The position numbers and the translations under genes are program-made. The notes beneath the pieces were generated by a model. That model saw only the letters and a program-made list of their open reading frames with translations. It searched no databases and was not told where the DNA came from. A stretch of 64,000 nucleotides of DNA. Source: Bacteroides eggerthii (lineage in GTDB: Bacteria; Bacteroidota; Bacteroidia; Bacteroidales; Bacteroidaceae). Where the stretch lies: positions 4,124,001 through 4,188,000 of the forward strand of contig NZ_CP102258.1 in assembly GCF_025146565.1 (NCBI RefSeq), in the 5' to 3' direction. Positions 21,101 through 29,448 of the stretch are shown here, piece by piece. Position 1 is the stretch's first letter. Each line of letters starts with the position of its first letter.

Positions 21101-21337
21101 TACATACGAAAACACCAATACATCTTTCGATGCATCATTTACTTTCAAAGAATAGTTACCATTCACATCCGTAACCGTTCCTACACCGGCGGCACCTTTA
21201 ATAGTCACACTACCACCGATTACTTCATATCCTTCGCTATCAATGACTTTTCCAGTTACAGTCAAACTTTGTGCATATGCAGACATACTCACAAAGACGA
21301 GGATAAACATTAAAAATAATTCTTTTAATTTGTACAT
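18125..21337 (-). CDS. SusC-like TonB-dependent transporter (PUL2)
   Basis: The 1070-residue protein has a clean signal peptide (MYKLKELFLMFILVFVSMSAYA-Q). A carboxypeptidase-regulatory-like domain follows (SLTVTGKVIDSEGYEVIGGSV, about 24-105), then the TonB box and plug (MLEEVVAIGYATVKRKDLTG; DASATAIYGARGANGVVVITT) and a barrel ending VFGINLAF. It imports the oligosaccharide bound by the SusD partner. It is the first gene of a five-gene operon, with a -7 box 47-54 bp upstream and two layers of repeats above that box. Confidence 0.96.
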   Translation of the reverse strand: MYKLKELFLMFILVFVSMSAYAQSLTVTGKVIDSEGYEVIGGSVTIKGAAGVGTVTDVNGNYSLKVNDASKDVLVFSYVGMTSQEVKVDGRSVIDVTLKADAVMLEEVVAIGYATVKRKDLTGSVASVNSKELSKVPTSDITQALAGRMAGVQVMQSEGAPGASISIRVRGGISITQSNEPLYIIDGFPSEDGMSTLDPAEIETIDILKDASATAIYGARGANGVVVITTKSGGKEGKATVTFDSYVGFKKVAKKLDVLSTREFALLDYERRYYSAFTAKNSTQEDLDKAVANFEALYGKYADIDANYANRAGIDWQDQTLGRTALTQNYRVGVSGGTDKLNYNLAYSYYDEEGAMVYSGNKKHNISFNMNHKLNDRLSITARISYDQMKIYGMGTSEGGDRFNKMQHILQYRPMVGINGTDDLLLGDEDPLLVDDTGNVMQNPLLSAAEETKDREYRTFQANGGFTLKLIKGLSFRNTTGMRYQTRRNDTFYGDKSITAKRSSINGSIQNIENSSFQTSNVLNYNWAGKGHDITAMLGQEYVNRWNRSFSAAAANFPNDDIGLGDLSLGLPTAVSSSENYDDKLLSFFARFNYGFKDKYLFTASFRADGSSKFGKNNKWGYFPAFSAAWRLGEEEFIKNLNIFSDLKVRLGYGMAGNNRIDSYVSLPMLTSVTYPNGDSTQPGYVSKQIPNPNLKWEANKTFNFGLDFGFFNQRLTISPEFYINRSSNLLLNAKLPTSSGYDSMVINAGETENKGIDLTINSTNIMTKDFTWNTAVTLSHNKNSVKKLTGEDVQLWEASFGYNQNTHIIGVNQPLGQMYGYVTDGLYQVSDFDYDEATKTYTLKDGVPYSGKKTDVKPGMWKFKNVDGSEDNKITENDKTVIGNAYPKFYGGINNTFTYKDFDLSIFLTYSFGNDVFNATKLTNTKTALQNKNVLDIANSSNRWVVVNKKGELITDPQEMADINKGKTVAAVYDNEIGDTYIHSWAVEDGSYLKLSNITLGYTFPRKMLSKIGISKLRLYATGSNLLTWTKYTGFDPEVSTMGSGLTPGVDFGAYPKSRSFVFGINLAF

Positions 21338-21383
21338 AATAAATAAATCTAAGGTTCTACGTTAGAAATAATTTTTTCGGCAG

Positions 21384-21391
21384 CAAACATA
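21384..21391 (-). promoter_or_regulatory. -7 box of the PUL2 susC promoter
   Basis: TATGTTTG on the minus strand matches TAnnTTTG. No TTTG is found at the usual -33 distance. An inverted repeat sits there instead, as is common for activator-dependent PUL promoters. Expected leader is about 40 nt. Confidence 0.6.
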
Positions 21392-21405
21392 CTGCAAATG
21401 CAAAA

Positions 21406-21451
21406 AAAAGTGTAAAAGTATTGTTTTTATTCATCACACTTTTACACTTTT
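21406..21451. repeat. 14-bp inverted repeat at the -33 position of the PUL2 susC promoter
   Basis: AAAAGTGTAAAAGT (21406-21419) is exactly the reverse complement of ACTTTTACACTTTT (21438-21451), with an 18-nt spacer. It starts 14 bp upstream of the -7 box, lies between it and the direct repeats, and is a candidate binding site for a second regulator or for the HTCS. Confidence 0.55.
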
Positions 21452-21459
21452 CAAATGCT

Positions 21460-21490
21460 ATTTTTGTATAGAAAAGGACATTTTTGTATA
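21460..21490. promoter_or_regulatory. Direct repeat, candidate HTCS operator of PUL2 susC
   Basis: ATTTTTGTATA occurs at 21460-21470 and again at 21480-21490, a period of 20 bp. The near edge is 68 bp from the -7 box at 21384-21391. The divergent lyase/sulfatase region (29312-29344) has repeats with the same ACAAAA core, period and distance, so both are probably sites of the HTCS encoded in this PUL. Confidence 0.55.
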
Positions 21491-21603
21491 AAAAAACGGC
21501 CTACGAACATGTATAAAGCCGATTCTAAATATCAAGCGACCAGCGCCAGAGTTACCCATTTTTTGTTAATAAAACAAATTTAACGACTAAGCCTACCCCT
21601 GTT

Positions 21604-22056
21604 TTATTTCAAAAAATCAGCTCTCATAGGAGCAAAACAATCTATAAGTACACCAGGTTCCAAACAAACACAGCTATGCAAAATATCAGGCTCAATATAA
21701 ATGCCGTCACCAGCTTTCACTATCTTCTTCTCATTTCCTACCGTAAATTCGAATTTTCCACTTGCCACATAAGTTGTTTGTGTATGATAATGAGTATGAG
21801 GAGTTCCTATAGCTCCTTTTTCAAACTTCACTTTCACCAACATCACTTGTCCGTCGTATCCCATAATCTGACGAGTAACACCCGTACCTGCCGGTTCCCA
21901 TGCCTTTTCTCCACTAATAAAAGTTTCACTGCGCGTTTTTCTTACCGGTTCACAGGCTGTCTTGCCGTTCCCTTCTTGTGCAGCATATATTCCAGGGAAC
22001 ATAAATAAAGAAAAAACAATTAAACACACATACATTTTCCAATCTTTTGCTTTCAT
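21604..22056 (-). CDS. Exported cupin, KdgF-like (unsaturated uronate processing)
   Basis: The 150-residue protein has a signal peptide (about residues 1-26, ending IYAA-QE) and one cupin barrel. Metal-ligand motif 1 is TPHTHYHTQTTYVASGKFEFTVG and motif 2 is GDGIYIEPDILHSC. This pattern resembles KdgF, which opens 4,5-unsaturated monouronates to the linear keto form, a step needed after GH88 releases the unsaturated uronate. That assignment is inference from motif and context. The frame extends two codons upstream to a TTG, but the ATG at 22056 is the better start. It is last in the HTCS-galM-cupin gene string. Confidence 0.75.
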   Translation of the reverse strand: MKAKDWKMYVCLIVFSLFMFPGIYAAQEGNGKTACEPVRKTRSETFISGEKAWEPAGTGVTRQIMGYDGQVMLVKVKFEKGAIGTPHTHYHTQTTYVASGKFEFTVGNEKKIVKAGDGIYIEPDILHSCVCLEPGVLIDCFAPMRADFLK

Positions 22057-22088
22057 AATCAAGTCTTTAGTTTGATAATTATTTAAGT

Positions 22089-23204
22089 TTATAATGTTTC
22101 AAATTTATATATAGTCGTTTGACGATAAGTTTCTCCCGGCAGCAACACAGTAGTAGGGAATTGGGCATGATGAGGGGAATCTGGGAAATGTTGCATTTCG
22201 AGACAAAATCCAAAATATTTTCTATAACACAAACTGTCAGCAGCTTTCAAATAACTCAAATCAGAAGCAGGAGTATAAAACTGCATTCCCGGTTCTGTGG
22301 TATATGCTTTCAATACTCGACCAGAAACCGGATCAACCACTTTGGCAGCAAGCGCTAAAGTATCCAATGCTTTGTTGAGTTTATAATTGATGTCATATCC
22401 TTTTCCTAGCTGTTCAACATGGTGTTTTATAGTTCGCAGAGTACTAAAATCGTATTCTGTTCCTGCTACCGGCATAAGTTCACCTGTTGGCACTCCCGTA
22501 GAATCTACCGGTGTGATAGAATCTCCCATAATCATATAACAATGATTTAAGACCGACTCTTTACATCCGGTCAAATTAAAATAGCTGTGATTAGTCAGAT
22601 TTATTACAGTAGGTTTGTCTGTCGATGCAATATAGTCCAAAATTACCTCATTGTCATTAGTGAATTTATAGGCTAATGACAAGTTGAGATTGCCGGGAAA
22701 CCCGCCTTCCATATCGGGACTGAGATACTTAAAAACAACCACCGCGGTATCTTCCGCTATATAGCATGTATCTGTTTCAAAAACTTGCAGATTAAATCCT
22801 TTTATACCCCCATGAATGGAATGTCCCTTATTATTTCTATCTAAATAGTAAATTTTATCATCCAGCCTGAACTCCGCATTTTTAATTCTGTTGGCAAAAC
22901 GTCCTACCGTAGCACCAAGTTTAGGTTGCCTGCCCCAATAATAGCGCAAACTGTCGAGCCCCAAAACGACCGGTTCAAACACCCCGTTTCTATCCGGTGC
23001 AGAAACATACGCTAAAGAAGCTGCATAATTTGTCACTTTAATAGTCATTCCATTCTTATTCACTATTTTAATCAGTTCTACGGGCTTACCCTCATATCGC
23101 AAACTATCCTCCTTTGTTATGGAGAATCCGCACATACTTGTTTGTCCCCACAAAGCGAGTGAAATCCAAACCTGCATTATAAACAAAACAATCCGCTTAT
23201 CCAT
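22089..23204 (-). CDS. galM: Exported aldose 1-epimerase (mutarotase)
   Basis: The 371-residue protein has a signal peptide (ending near LALWGQ) and so acts in the periplasm. The GalM fold shows the substrate-binding RFANRIKNAEF, the HSIHGG histidine, the catalytic histidine in NLTNHSYFNLTG, and the catalytic glutamate in CLEMQHFPDSPHH. It equilibrates alpha and beta anomers of sugars released by the PUL2 enzymes. It starts 5 bp after the HTCS stop and is 32 bp from the cupin, so the three are probably one operon. The exact sugar is unknown. Confidence 0.93.
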   Translation of the reverse strand: MDKRIVLFIMQVWISLALWGQTSMCGFSITKEDSLRYEGKPVELIKIVNKNGMTIKVTNYAASLAYVSAPDRNGVFEPVVLGLDSLRYYWGRQPKLGATVGRFANRIKNAEFRLDDKIYYLDRNNKGHSIHGGIKGFNLQVFETDTCYIAEDTAVVVFKYLSPDMEGGFPGNLNLSLAYKFTNDNEVILDYIASTDKPTVINLTNHSYFNLTGCKESVLNHCYMIMGDSITPVDSTGVPTGELMPVAGTEYDFSTLRTIKHHVEQLGKGYDINYKLNKALDTLALAAKVVDPVSGRVLKAYTTEPGMQFYTPASDLSYLKAADSLCYRKYFGFCLEMQHFPDSPHHAQFPTTVLLPGETYRQTTIYKFETL

Positions 23205-23209
23205 GACAG

Positions 23210-26200
23210 TTATGCATTATTCTTTCCATATTCCGTAGGCAGGCATCCCATATACTTCTTAAAACGCGCGGCAAAATAAGAAGGAGTATTATATCCCACC
23301 ATAAAACTAATTTCCGAAACAGAATATCTGCCTTCTTTCAGCAACTGGCATGCACGATTAAACCTGATTTTATGAATAAAGTCTATCGCCGACTTACCGG
23401 TAATCGCTTTCAACTTCAAATGGAGATTAGAACGGCTCATATTCATTTCCCTGGCAAATTGTTCCGTTGAAAACTCTACATTATCCATGTTTTTCTCAAT
23501 CACTGATATGGCTCTTCTCAACAGTTCCTCGTCCATTGTATTATTTGCCAATTTCTCCGGTTCTACTTCGGTAGTATTAGAATAGCGTTCAAAAACACGA
23601 TAACGCGTACGTAACACATTCTGAATCTTTGTTTTCAAGATCGGCATAGAGAAAGGCTTAGGAATATAGTCATCTGCTCCAACTTGAAGCCCTTCCAACT
23701 GATATTTTGTATCAGCCTTTGCCGACAGCATATATACAGGAATATGGCAAGTTCGTATATTTTGCTTAATCGCTTTACACAATTTGACTCCATCCATTAC
23801 GGGCATCATAACATCAGTAATGACTAAATCAACCTCTTGGCCTTTCAATATATCCAAGGCTTTCTGCCCATTGTCTGCTTCCAATAAATTAAAGTCGCTT
23901 GACAAACCACTCACCAAATATTGCCGAAGTTCCTGGTTATCATCCACTACTAAAATCTTTCCCCGTTTTTCTTTTTCTCCGTCTGCCAACGCGCTTGTTT
24001 CCAGCAGTTCTTCATCATCAATATAAACATCATGTGCATTTGTATAATATGCACGCTGCTCTTTGGCCCCCTTTTCTTGCGCAAGCAGTTCCTCAGAAGT
24101 ATACATAGACTTATCCTGCGGTATATAAATGGAAAACGTAGAGCCTTCGCCCACTTTGCTTTCCAGAGTGATATGCCCATGATGCAGTTCTACCAGACGT
24201 TGAACCAGCGACAAGCCTATACCGCTTCCTTCATGTCCACTTTCCGCCTGATAAAAACGCTCAAATATTTTTTTCTGCTTTTCCGCCGGAATACCGACAC
24301 CCGTATCAATCACTTGCAAAACAAGATTATTATCTTCTTTATAAAGACGTACGGTAATGCACTCTCCTTTTTCCGTATATTTAAAAGCGTTTGAAAGCAA
24401 ATTATTTACAATCAAGTCCAAATAGGTCTCATCAAAGAGCAACTCTTCATCTTGCAATTCCGTATATAAATTATAATCTATATCCTTCCTTTTCGACAAG
24501 TTCTCATAATTCAAGAAACAGTTCAAGACTTTCTTATAAGCATTAGCATATACCGGTCTCAATTCAAAAATACCCAATTCAGCGCGACGATAATCCATTA
24601 ACTGATTGACCAAATGCAACAGGCGGTTCGTATTACGCTGAATATATGACAATTTTTCATGTTCCCAATGGCCTTTAATACGTTCAATAAGTTCCTGCAA
24701 TGGGGCAACAATCAAAGTAAGAGGAGTACGAAGCTCATGAGAGATGTCAATGTAAAAGCGGATTTTCATCTGGCTGATTTCCTCTTGTTTCTCTTTATCC
24801 AAGCGCTCCATCAGAATCTCAGCCTGCATATTCTTGCGCAACCAAAAGAAGCGCAAGACACCAAACAATAGCCCCGCGCACAAAATAATGAAAATAGAAA
24901 TAGCCCACCAAGTACAATACCAAACCGGAAGTACCCGTATATGAAGAATTGCAGGCTCTTCACTCCATTTTCCATCATTATTGGCAGCTTTCAAAAAAAA
25001 TGTATAATCTCCTGCCGGTAAATTTGAGTAGGAAACTAAATTTATATTATCTTGGCTGTACCACGAGTCGTTGTATCCTTCCAGCTTATACGCAAAAGTG
25101 TTATGCTTTCCAGCAATATAGTTTGAAACCACGAATGAGATAGAAAAAGAGTTTTGGGAGGAGGTCAATGTTATATGATCCTCGTTTTCTATACATTTTT
25201 TCAAAATTCTTGTTTCATCACCAGGCAATACTTCCTTATTGGATACATATAATTTATTTATAAATGGTCTCGGAGAATACGGATTATCAATAAGCGTTTC
25301 AGGCCGAAACGAAGTAATTCCATTAATCCCTCCAAAAAGCATGTTCCCATTATTAATTCGACAATAAGAACCGGCATTGAACTGATTACTCTGCAAACCG
25401 TCCACGATAGTAAAATTACGTAATTTTCTGCTTCCGGGGGTCAAACAGCTCAATCCTTGGTTTGTACTTATCCACAAACGCCCGTAACTATCTTCCAGAA
25501 TGCCATAAATAACATTACTGGGCAGTCCATCAACCGTTGTGTACTGCAATAATTCTTTAGCATTCTCCTTCAAGCCAAAAAGTCCATTACGTGTTCCAAC
25601 CCATATATATCCGGATGTAGATTCACAGAAACAGTTTATAAACGATTGCTTCAATATAGGAGCGATATCATATTCCGTATTAATTGTCAAAGAAGTGCCT
25701 GTTTGATTATAAATAGTAAGTCCCATTTCCCCTCCTGCCCAAATACGTTTCTTAGAATCCCGGAACAATACACTGTTGGATTCTTGCAAACGCTTTCCTT
25801 TGCTATCTTTATCAACCGTCTGAAAATGGTTACCAGCTATATCATAATGAATTAGAGTACCCAATGATGCAATCCAAAGCCCTCCATGCCCATCCGATAA
25901 AATAGAATAAATATTATTACTAGGCAAATCACTGTTTTGAGTATTGAAAAAACGTTGGTTTCCTGTCCTACGATTCAGTACTATCATTCCACCCGCATGA
26001 ATTCCAACATATATATTATCATGCAGTTCATCAACATACACCGCCTTTATATCTTTAAAAGATACCTCTTTTGACAAGTCGGAATTCTGCAAATAGTATT
26101 TGTATGTTTTTGAAGCGCTGTCGTAAAAATTCAGGCCACCTCCATTAGTGCCGATCCACAGATTCTTTGCATTATCCTCCACTATACAGCTGACTACATT

Positions 26201-27256
26201 ATCACTGATGGAATTGGCAAATGGAACATGCTTAATATGCTGAAAACGATTGCACAAAGGATGATAATAGTTCAATCCTCCCCAATAAGTGCCCAACCAC
26301 ATTCCTCCTTGCGAATCCATAAAAATACTACGTACAGAATTCTGTGACAGACTCCCCTCCTGTATTGCAGAATTTCTCACCGACAAAAAGCGATCTTTAC
26401 CTCCTTCGTAAATATTCAAGCCCCCATAAGTGCCAACCCACAATCTGTTTTCCTGATCTACGGCCAAAGAACGCACATAGTTTGAATTCAGACCGGAATA
26501 TCCGTCCTCATGTCTATAATTCTTCAGTTCCTTGGATTTAGTATCATACATGTATAGCCCTTCACCTTCCGTCGCTATCCATATCCGGGTGAACATCTGA
26601 CAAAAGACAGAATGTATACGGGTTGCTTTCGGCATATCCACCAACTTTTCCAAAGTTCCATTTGCCAAAGAATAGACATAAAGTCCTTTCTCCACTCCTA
26701 TGTAAATCTTATCACTTTGACGAACCATAGCAGTAGGTCTCAACAAATGTAGCGGATGAGGTAACGTATCATTCAGAATACGTTCCTTCCCTATATCAAA
26801 AAGCAATACTCCACTGGTTGTACCCAACATCAGATAGTCCTTATTCATCGGTGCTATGCATGTGACAGTAGCTTTATAACCATTTTCTTTATAAAAATAA
26901 TTCGAGAAAGTATCTTGGTCCCGATTATAAAGAGAAAAACCCTCTCTGGTACCAATCCATACTCTACCGGAATCATCAACTGTTACACAACGACTAATGT
27001 CGCAAGCTATGCTTTGAGGATTCGCATATTGATGACGATAGACTGTAAAATTGTAGCCATCGTATTTATTGACTCCATCGTAAGTCGCAAACCACAAATT
27101 TCCTTCTTTGTCCTGATTAATACCAAATATCGTGCAATGTGACAGGCCTTCTTCCAATCCGATATGCGTAAAACGTATACCGTCCAGATTATTGGCATAC
27201 CCGATACATGTAAATAATACTCCAAAGAATGTTAACAAAGGCCGAAACGTTTTCAT
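23210..27256 (-). CDS. Hybrid two-component system regulator (HTCS) of PUL2
   Basis: The 1348-residue one-protein sensor has a signal peptide, two periplasmic beta-propellers built of about 14 Reg_prop repeats (residues 25-680, e.g. DKEGNLWFATYDGVNKYDG), a Y_Y_Y domain (about 690-770) and a transmembrane helix near 790-812. The cytosolic part has HisKA with the phosphorylated His in DISHELRTPLTL (about 838), HATPase (NLLSNAFKYT, DTGVGIP, GSGIGLSL), a receiver with the Asp in LVITDVMMPVMDG (about 1147) and a C-terminal AraC-type DNA-binding domain (about 1250-1348). Such proteins bind an oligosaccharide directly and activate the nearby susC promoter. Its own -7 box lies at 27297-27304. Confidence 0.96.
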   Translation of the reverse strand: MKTFRPLLTFFGVLFTCIGYANNLDGIRFTHIGLEEGLSHCTIFGINQDKEGNLWFATYDGVNKYDGYNFTVYRHQYANPQSIACDISRCVTVDDSGRVWIGTREGFSLYNRDQDTFSNYFYKENGYKATVTCIAPMNKDYLMLGTTSGVLLFDIGKERILNDTLPHPLHLLRPTAMVRQSDKIYIGVEKGLYVYSLANGTLEKLVDMPKATRIHSVFCQMFTRIWIATEGEGLYMYDTKSKELKNYRHEDGYSGLNSNYVRSLAVDQENRLWVGTYGGLNIYEGGKDRFLSVRNSAIQEGSLSQNSVRSIFMDSQGGMWLGTYWGGLNYYHPLCNRFQHIKHVPFANSISDNVVSCIVEDNAKNLWIGTNGGGLNFYDSASKTYKYYLQNSDLSKEVSFKDIKAVYVDELHDNIYVGIHAGGMIVLNRRTGNQRFFNTQNSDLPSNNIYSILSDGHGGLWIASLGTLIHYDIAGNHFQTVDKDSKGKRLQESNSVLFRDSKKRIWAGGEMGLTIYNQTGTSLTINTEYDIAPILKQSFINCFCESTSGYIWVGTRNGLFGLKENAKELLQYTTVDGLPSNVIYGILEDSYGRLWISTNQGLSCLTPGSRKLRNFTIVDGLQSNQFNAGSYCRINNGNMLFGGINGITSFRPETLIDNPYSPRPFINKLYVSNKEVLPGDETRILKKCIENEDHITLTSSQNSFSISFVVSNYIAGKHNTFAYKLEGYNDSWYSQDNINLVSYSNLPAGDYTFFLKAANNDGKWSEEPAILHIRVLPVWYCTWWAISIFIILCAGLLFGVLRFFWLRKNMQAEILMERLDKEKQEEISQMKIRFYIDISHELRTPLTLIVAPLQELIERIKGHWEHEKLSYIQRNTNRLLHLVNQLMDYRRAELGIFELRPVYANAYKKVLNCFLNYENLSKRKDIDYNLYTELQDEELLFDETYLDLIVNNLLSNAFKYTEKGECITVRLYKEDNNLVLQVIDTGVGIPAEKQKKIFERFYQAESGHEGSGIGLSLVQRLVELHHGHITLESKVGEGSTFSIYIPQDKSMYTSEELLAQEKGAKEQRAYYTNAHDVYIDDEELLETSALADGEKEKRGKILVVDDNQELRQYLVSGLSSDFNLLEADNGQKALDILKGQEVDLVITDVMMPVMDGVKLCKAIKQNIRTCHIPVYMLSAKADTKYQLEGLQVGADDYIPKPFSMPILKTKIQNVLRTRYRVFERYSNTTEVEPEKLANNTMDEELLRRAISVIEKNMDNVEFSTEQFAREMNMSRSNLHLKLKAITGKSAIDFIHKIRFNRACQLLKEGRYSVSEISFMVGYNTPSYFAARFKKYMGCLPTEYGKNNA

Positions 27257-27296
27257 ATAATTAGATATATAATATTATAACATAAAAACAAAGAAA

Positions 27297-27304
27297 CAAA
27301 AATA
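27297..27304 (-). promoter_or_regulatory. -7 box of the PUL2 HTCS-galM-cupin operon
   Basis: TATTTTTG on the minus strand matches TAnnTTTG and gives a leader of about 35 nt before the HTCS start. It lies in the 50-bp gap after the lyase-like gene, so the regulator can be expressed independently of that gene. Confidence 0.5.
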
Positions 27305-27306
27305 TA

Positions 27307-29208
27307 TTAATTATATGTGATTTCAATTTGAATTTTCTTATTCTCCCCCTCAGGAAATATCTGTAAAGGAACAAAAGAGAAACCGGGTACAGGATTAAAT
27401 ATTCGACCATCTTCATCTGTCGGAGCTACCTTCAACATGCCATTCACGCAGATTATTTCCAATACGCCCTCTTTTTTCTGAAGAAGCATGCCTTTCGAGG
27501 TAATATCCACTACCTCTGAAGGTGCGGCAATGACCGGCAAAACAAGGCAGGCTGTCAAAGGACAATAATCCACTACTATCGACATGCCCTGTTTGGAGTA
27601 CACATAATCCAAAGTCACAGGAAACGCCCCCTGAACCGGTGTCTGCTGGTCAGCGTCCACCAAATGAGTATTGATATGGAAACGATGCTTATCTTTCTCT
27701 TGAGTATAAACAATATCCGTATCCAAGTCATCCAAATTACTATAAATAGTTCCATACTGTACCATTTCAACCCGCGGTGTTCCACTCATTATATACTTTC
27801 TGCTATTACTCTGCATATTAGGCGCTTCTATCAGAGCATACCGGTTTGTTGTAGCGGCAAAGACCGGACCGGCCTGTTCGTGCCACAACAGAGAAACAGC
27901 TCCTCCCATCGGGTGAGTGCCCTTTACCTTATATTCAGCATCAAAACCGGTACACGTGGAACGCCATGATCCTTCTGCAACCAGCCAAGTACGAATATCT
28001 TGGAAATACTTCACTCCATAAGCATTATCGCGTGGCAGTGACTTGTATTGTGGTGCTTTGACAGGTGGAAGCTCAAGAAAAGCGGTCAGAGCCTTGGCAT
28101 GACCAAAAGTATGATGAATACAAGCCGGAATTCCCGAAGCCTGATAATCACGTCCGGCATGAAGCAATCCGTTATTTGTCGATTTCTTCAGTAATCGTAT
28201 ATTGCGCCGAATAGCTTCCAGATACTCCGGGTGTTGTTCTGCCATAGCATAATAACCACCCATGAAACCATCGCTCGTACGTCCGCCCCAATATGTCCAC
28301 TTAAAACTGCGTGTCCCCCAACTATTATCCCACGCACCATCAGGCAACATAAATTCCAAGTGAGTATTCATGGAACGTTCCACAATAGAGAGCAGTTCCC
28401 GGTCGTTCACCATAAGCGCATAATAGGCCAGATTAGGCAAAGACTCTTCTATATTATAGCCTAAATCCACAGGAAGACAGCCATTCTTAGTAGGTGTCCA
28501 TATCTTAGGTCCTTCACCGTATAAAAAAAAGTCGTTTACTGTAAAAAATTTCTTCAAATCCGAAGCCACAATCCGGGCTTCTTCCTTGAAATCCGGACGG
28601 TTAAACATCTCGCCAAGAGCCTGCAAGGCATATGTCACCGAGGCTGAATAGTTCACATTATTCAAGCGCTTCATGTTCCCCTGCATACGGCGACTGTACA
28701 TCTGAGGATTCTTCATCATAAATTCGCCAGCTTCCAACAATTGTTTTTTCCAATGATTACAGGTAGAATCATCCAGCAAATGCCCATGATAATGCACTGC
28801 CTCATATAAAGCGATAGCCGCAAATACAGTCGTTCCACTCCAGTCTGACACATGTACATCGTTCATCCATGAACCATCCGGACGATGCACATTCTCCATC
28901 CATTTCATAAGCTTCTTGGCGGCAAGCAAATATTTATCATCGCCGGTTTTGTGCGCTAAATACATCAGAGGGAGAACCGTATCTCCTATCCGCCCATGAA
29001 TACGAGCGCAGGCAGGACAAAGAAAACCTCCGTCAAGCGCAGGATGCAATCCTTCACATTGGTAAGTCAGCAGAGTATCTACCCACTCCATCAACAGTTT
29101 TTCCGCATCATTACGCAGGGATTTATCAGAATAAACAGGATTTCCGGCACATACTCGTCCCGAGAAAGAGAGCGCAAACACAAACGCCACAAAAAAAATG
29201 TTTCTCAT
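27307..29208 (-). CDS. Exported heparinase-like alpha-toroid protein, candidate unassigned polysaccharide lyase
   Basis: I cannot assign this 633-residue protein to a characterised family. After a signal peptide (MRNIFFVAFVFALSFSGRVCAG) comes a helix-repeat part (about 25-390) of the alpha/alpha-toroid kind. It contains GGFLCPACARIHGRIGDTVLPL with a Cys-x-x-Cys, LNNVNYSASVTYALQALGE, and WGTRSFKWTYWGGRTSDGF. A beta-rich C-terminal part has GTHPMGGAVSLLWHEQAGPVFAA, resembling the sandwich of heparinase II/III-type lyases. Toroid plus sandwich suggests a lyase of the PL12/PL15/PL33-like group. The frame reaches an ATG at 29232, but a -7 box at 29237-29244 leaves no room for a leader there, so 29208 is chosen. 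It diverges from sulfatase 2 over shared repeats. Confidence 0.75.
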   Translation of the reverse strand: MRNIFFVAFVFALSFSGRVCAGNPVYSDKSLRNDAEKLLMEWVDTLLTYQCEGLHPALDGGFLCPACARIHGRIGDTVLPLMYLAHKTGDDKYLLAAKKLMKWMENVHRPDGSWMNDVHVSDWSGTTVFAAIALYEAVHYHGHLLDDSTCNHWKKQLLEAGEFMMKNPQMYSRRMQGNMKRLNNVNYSASVTYALQALGEMFNRPDFKEEARIVASDLKKFFTVNDFFLYGEGPKIWTPTKNGCLPVDLGYNIEESLPNLAYYALMVNDRELLSIVERSMNTHLEFMLPDGAWDNSWGTRSFKWTYWGGRTSDGFMGGYYAMAEQHPEYLEAIRRNIRLLKKSTNNGLLHAGRDYQASGIPACIHHTFGHAKALTAFLELPPVKAPQYKSLPRDNAYGVKYFQDIRTWLVAEGSWRSTCTGFDAEYKVKGTHPMGGAVSLLWHEQAGPVFAATTNRYALIEAPNMQSNSRKYIMSGTPRVEMVQYGTIYSNLDDLDTDIVYTQEKDKHRFHINTHLVDADQQTPVQGAFPVTLDYVYSKQGMSIVVDYCPLTACLVLPVIAAPSEVVDITSKGMLLQKKEGVLEIICVNGMLKVAPTDEDGRIFNPVPGFSFVPLQIFPEGENKKIQIEITYN

Positions 29209-29236
29209 ATTATTTAGTATTATCAGATTCATTTTT

Positions 29237-29421
29237 CAAAAATAGAACATTCCGGCAACATATTGCCGTTATTTTCTCCAATACACCACAACATACGTTT
29301 ACCGATTCCATAATTTTGTTGAATCTTCATCAATTTTGTTGAATATTTGTATGCCAAAACAATATTGGCAGTTTTTTAAACACATCAGGCATGCTTATCA
29401 GAGCAAATGCCCTATCTTAGC
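29237..29421. promoter_or_regulatory. Divergent promoter region with paired direct repeat (lyase-like gene / sulfatase 2)
   Basis: AATTTTGTTGAAT occurs at 29312-29324 and 29332-29344, period 20. On the minus side, 67 bp from the repeats, lies TATTTTTG (29244-29237), a perfect -7 box for the lyase-like gene. On the plus side, 69 bp away, lies TATCTTAG (29414-29421), a one-mismatch -7 box for sulfatase 2. Small dyads, CGGCAA/TTGCCG (29253-29268) and TGCCAA/TTGGCA (29352-29370), lie on the two sides. Read on the minus strand, the repeat has the same ACAAAA core as the susC repeat at 21460-21490. Confidence 0.6.
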
Positions 29422-29448
29422 AACCGTTACTAAAAAACTAAATATAAC

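Noticed and set aside
21497..21521. Terminator after the cupin gene
   Set aside because: Only four paired bases (CGGC/GCCG) precede the T run, and the area is better explained by the susC operator repeats.
22057..22062. Upstream TTG start for the cupin
   Set aside because: An ATG follows two codons later and gives a normal signal peptide.
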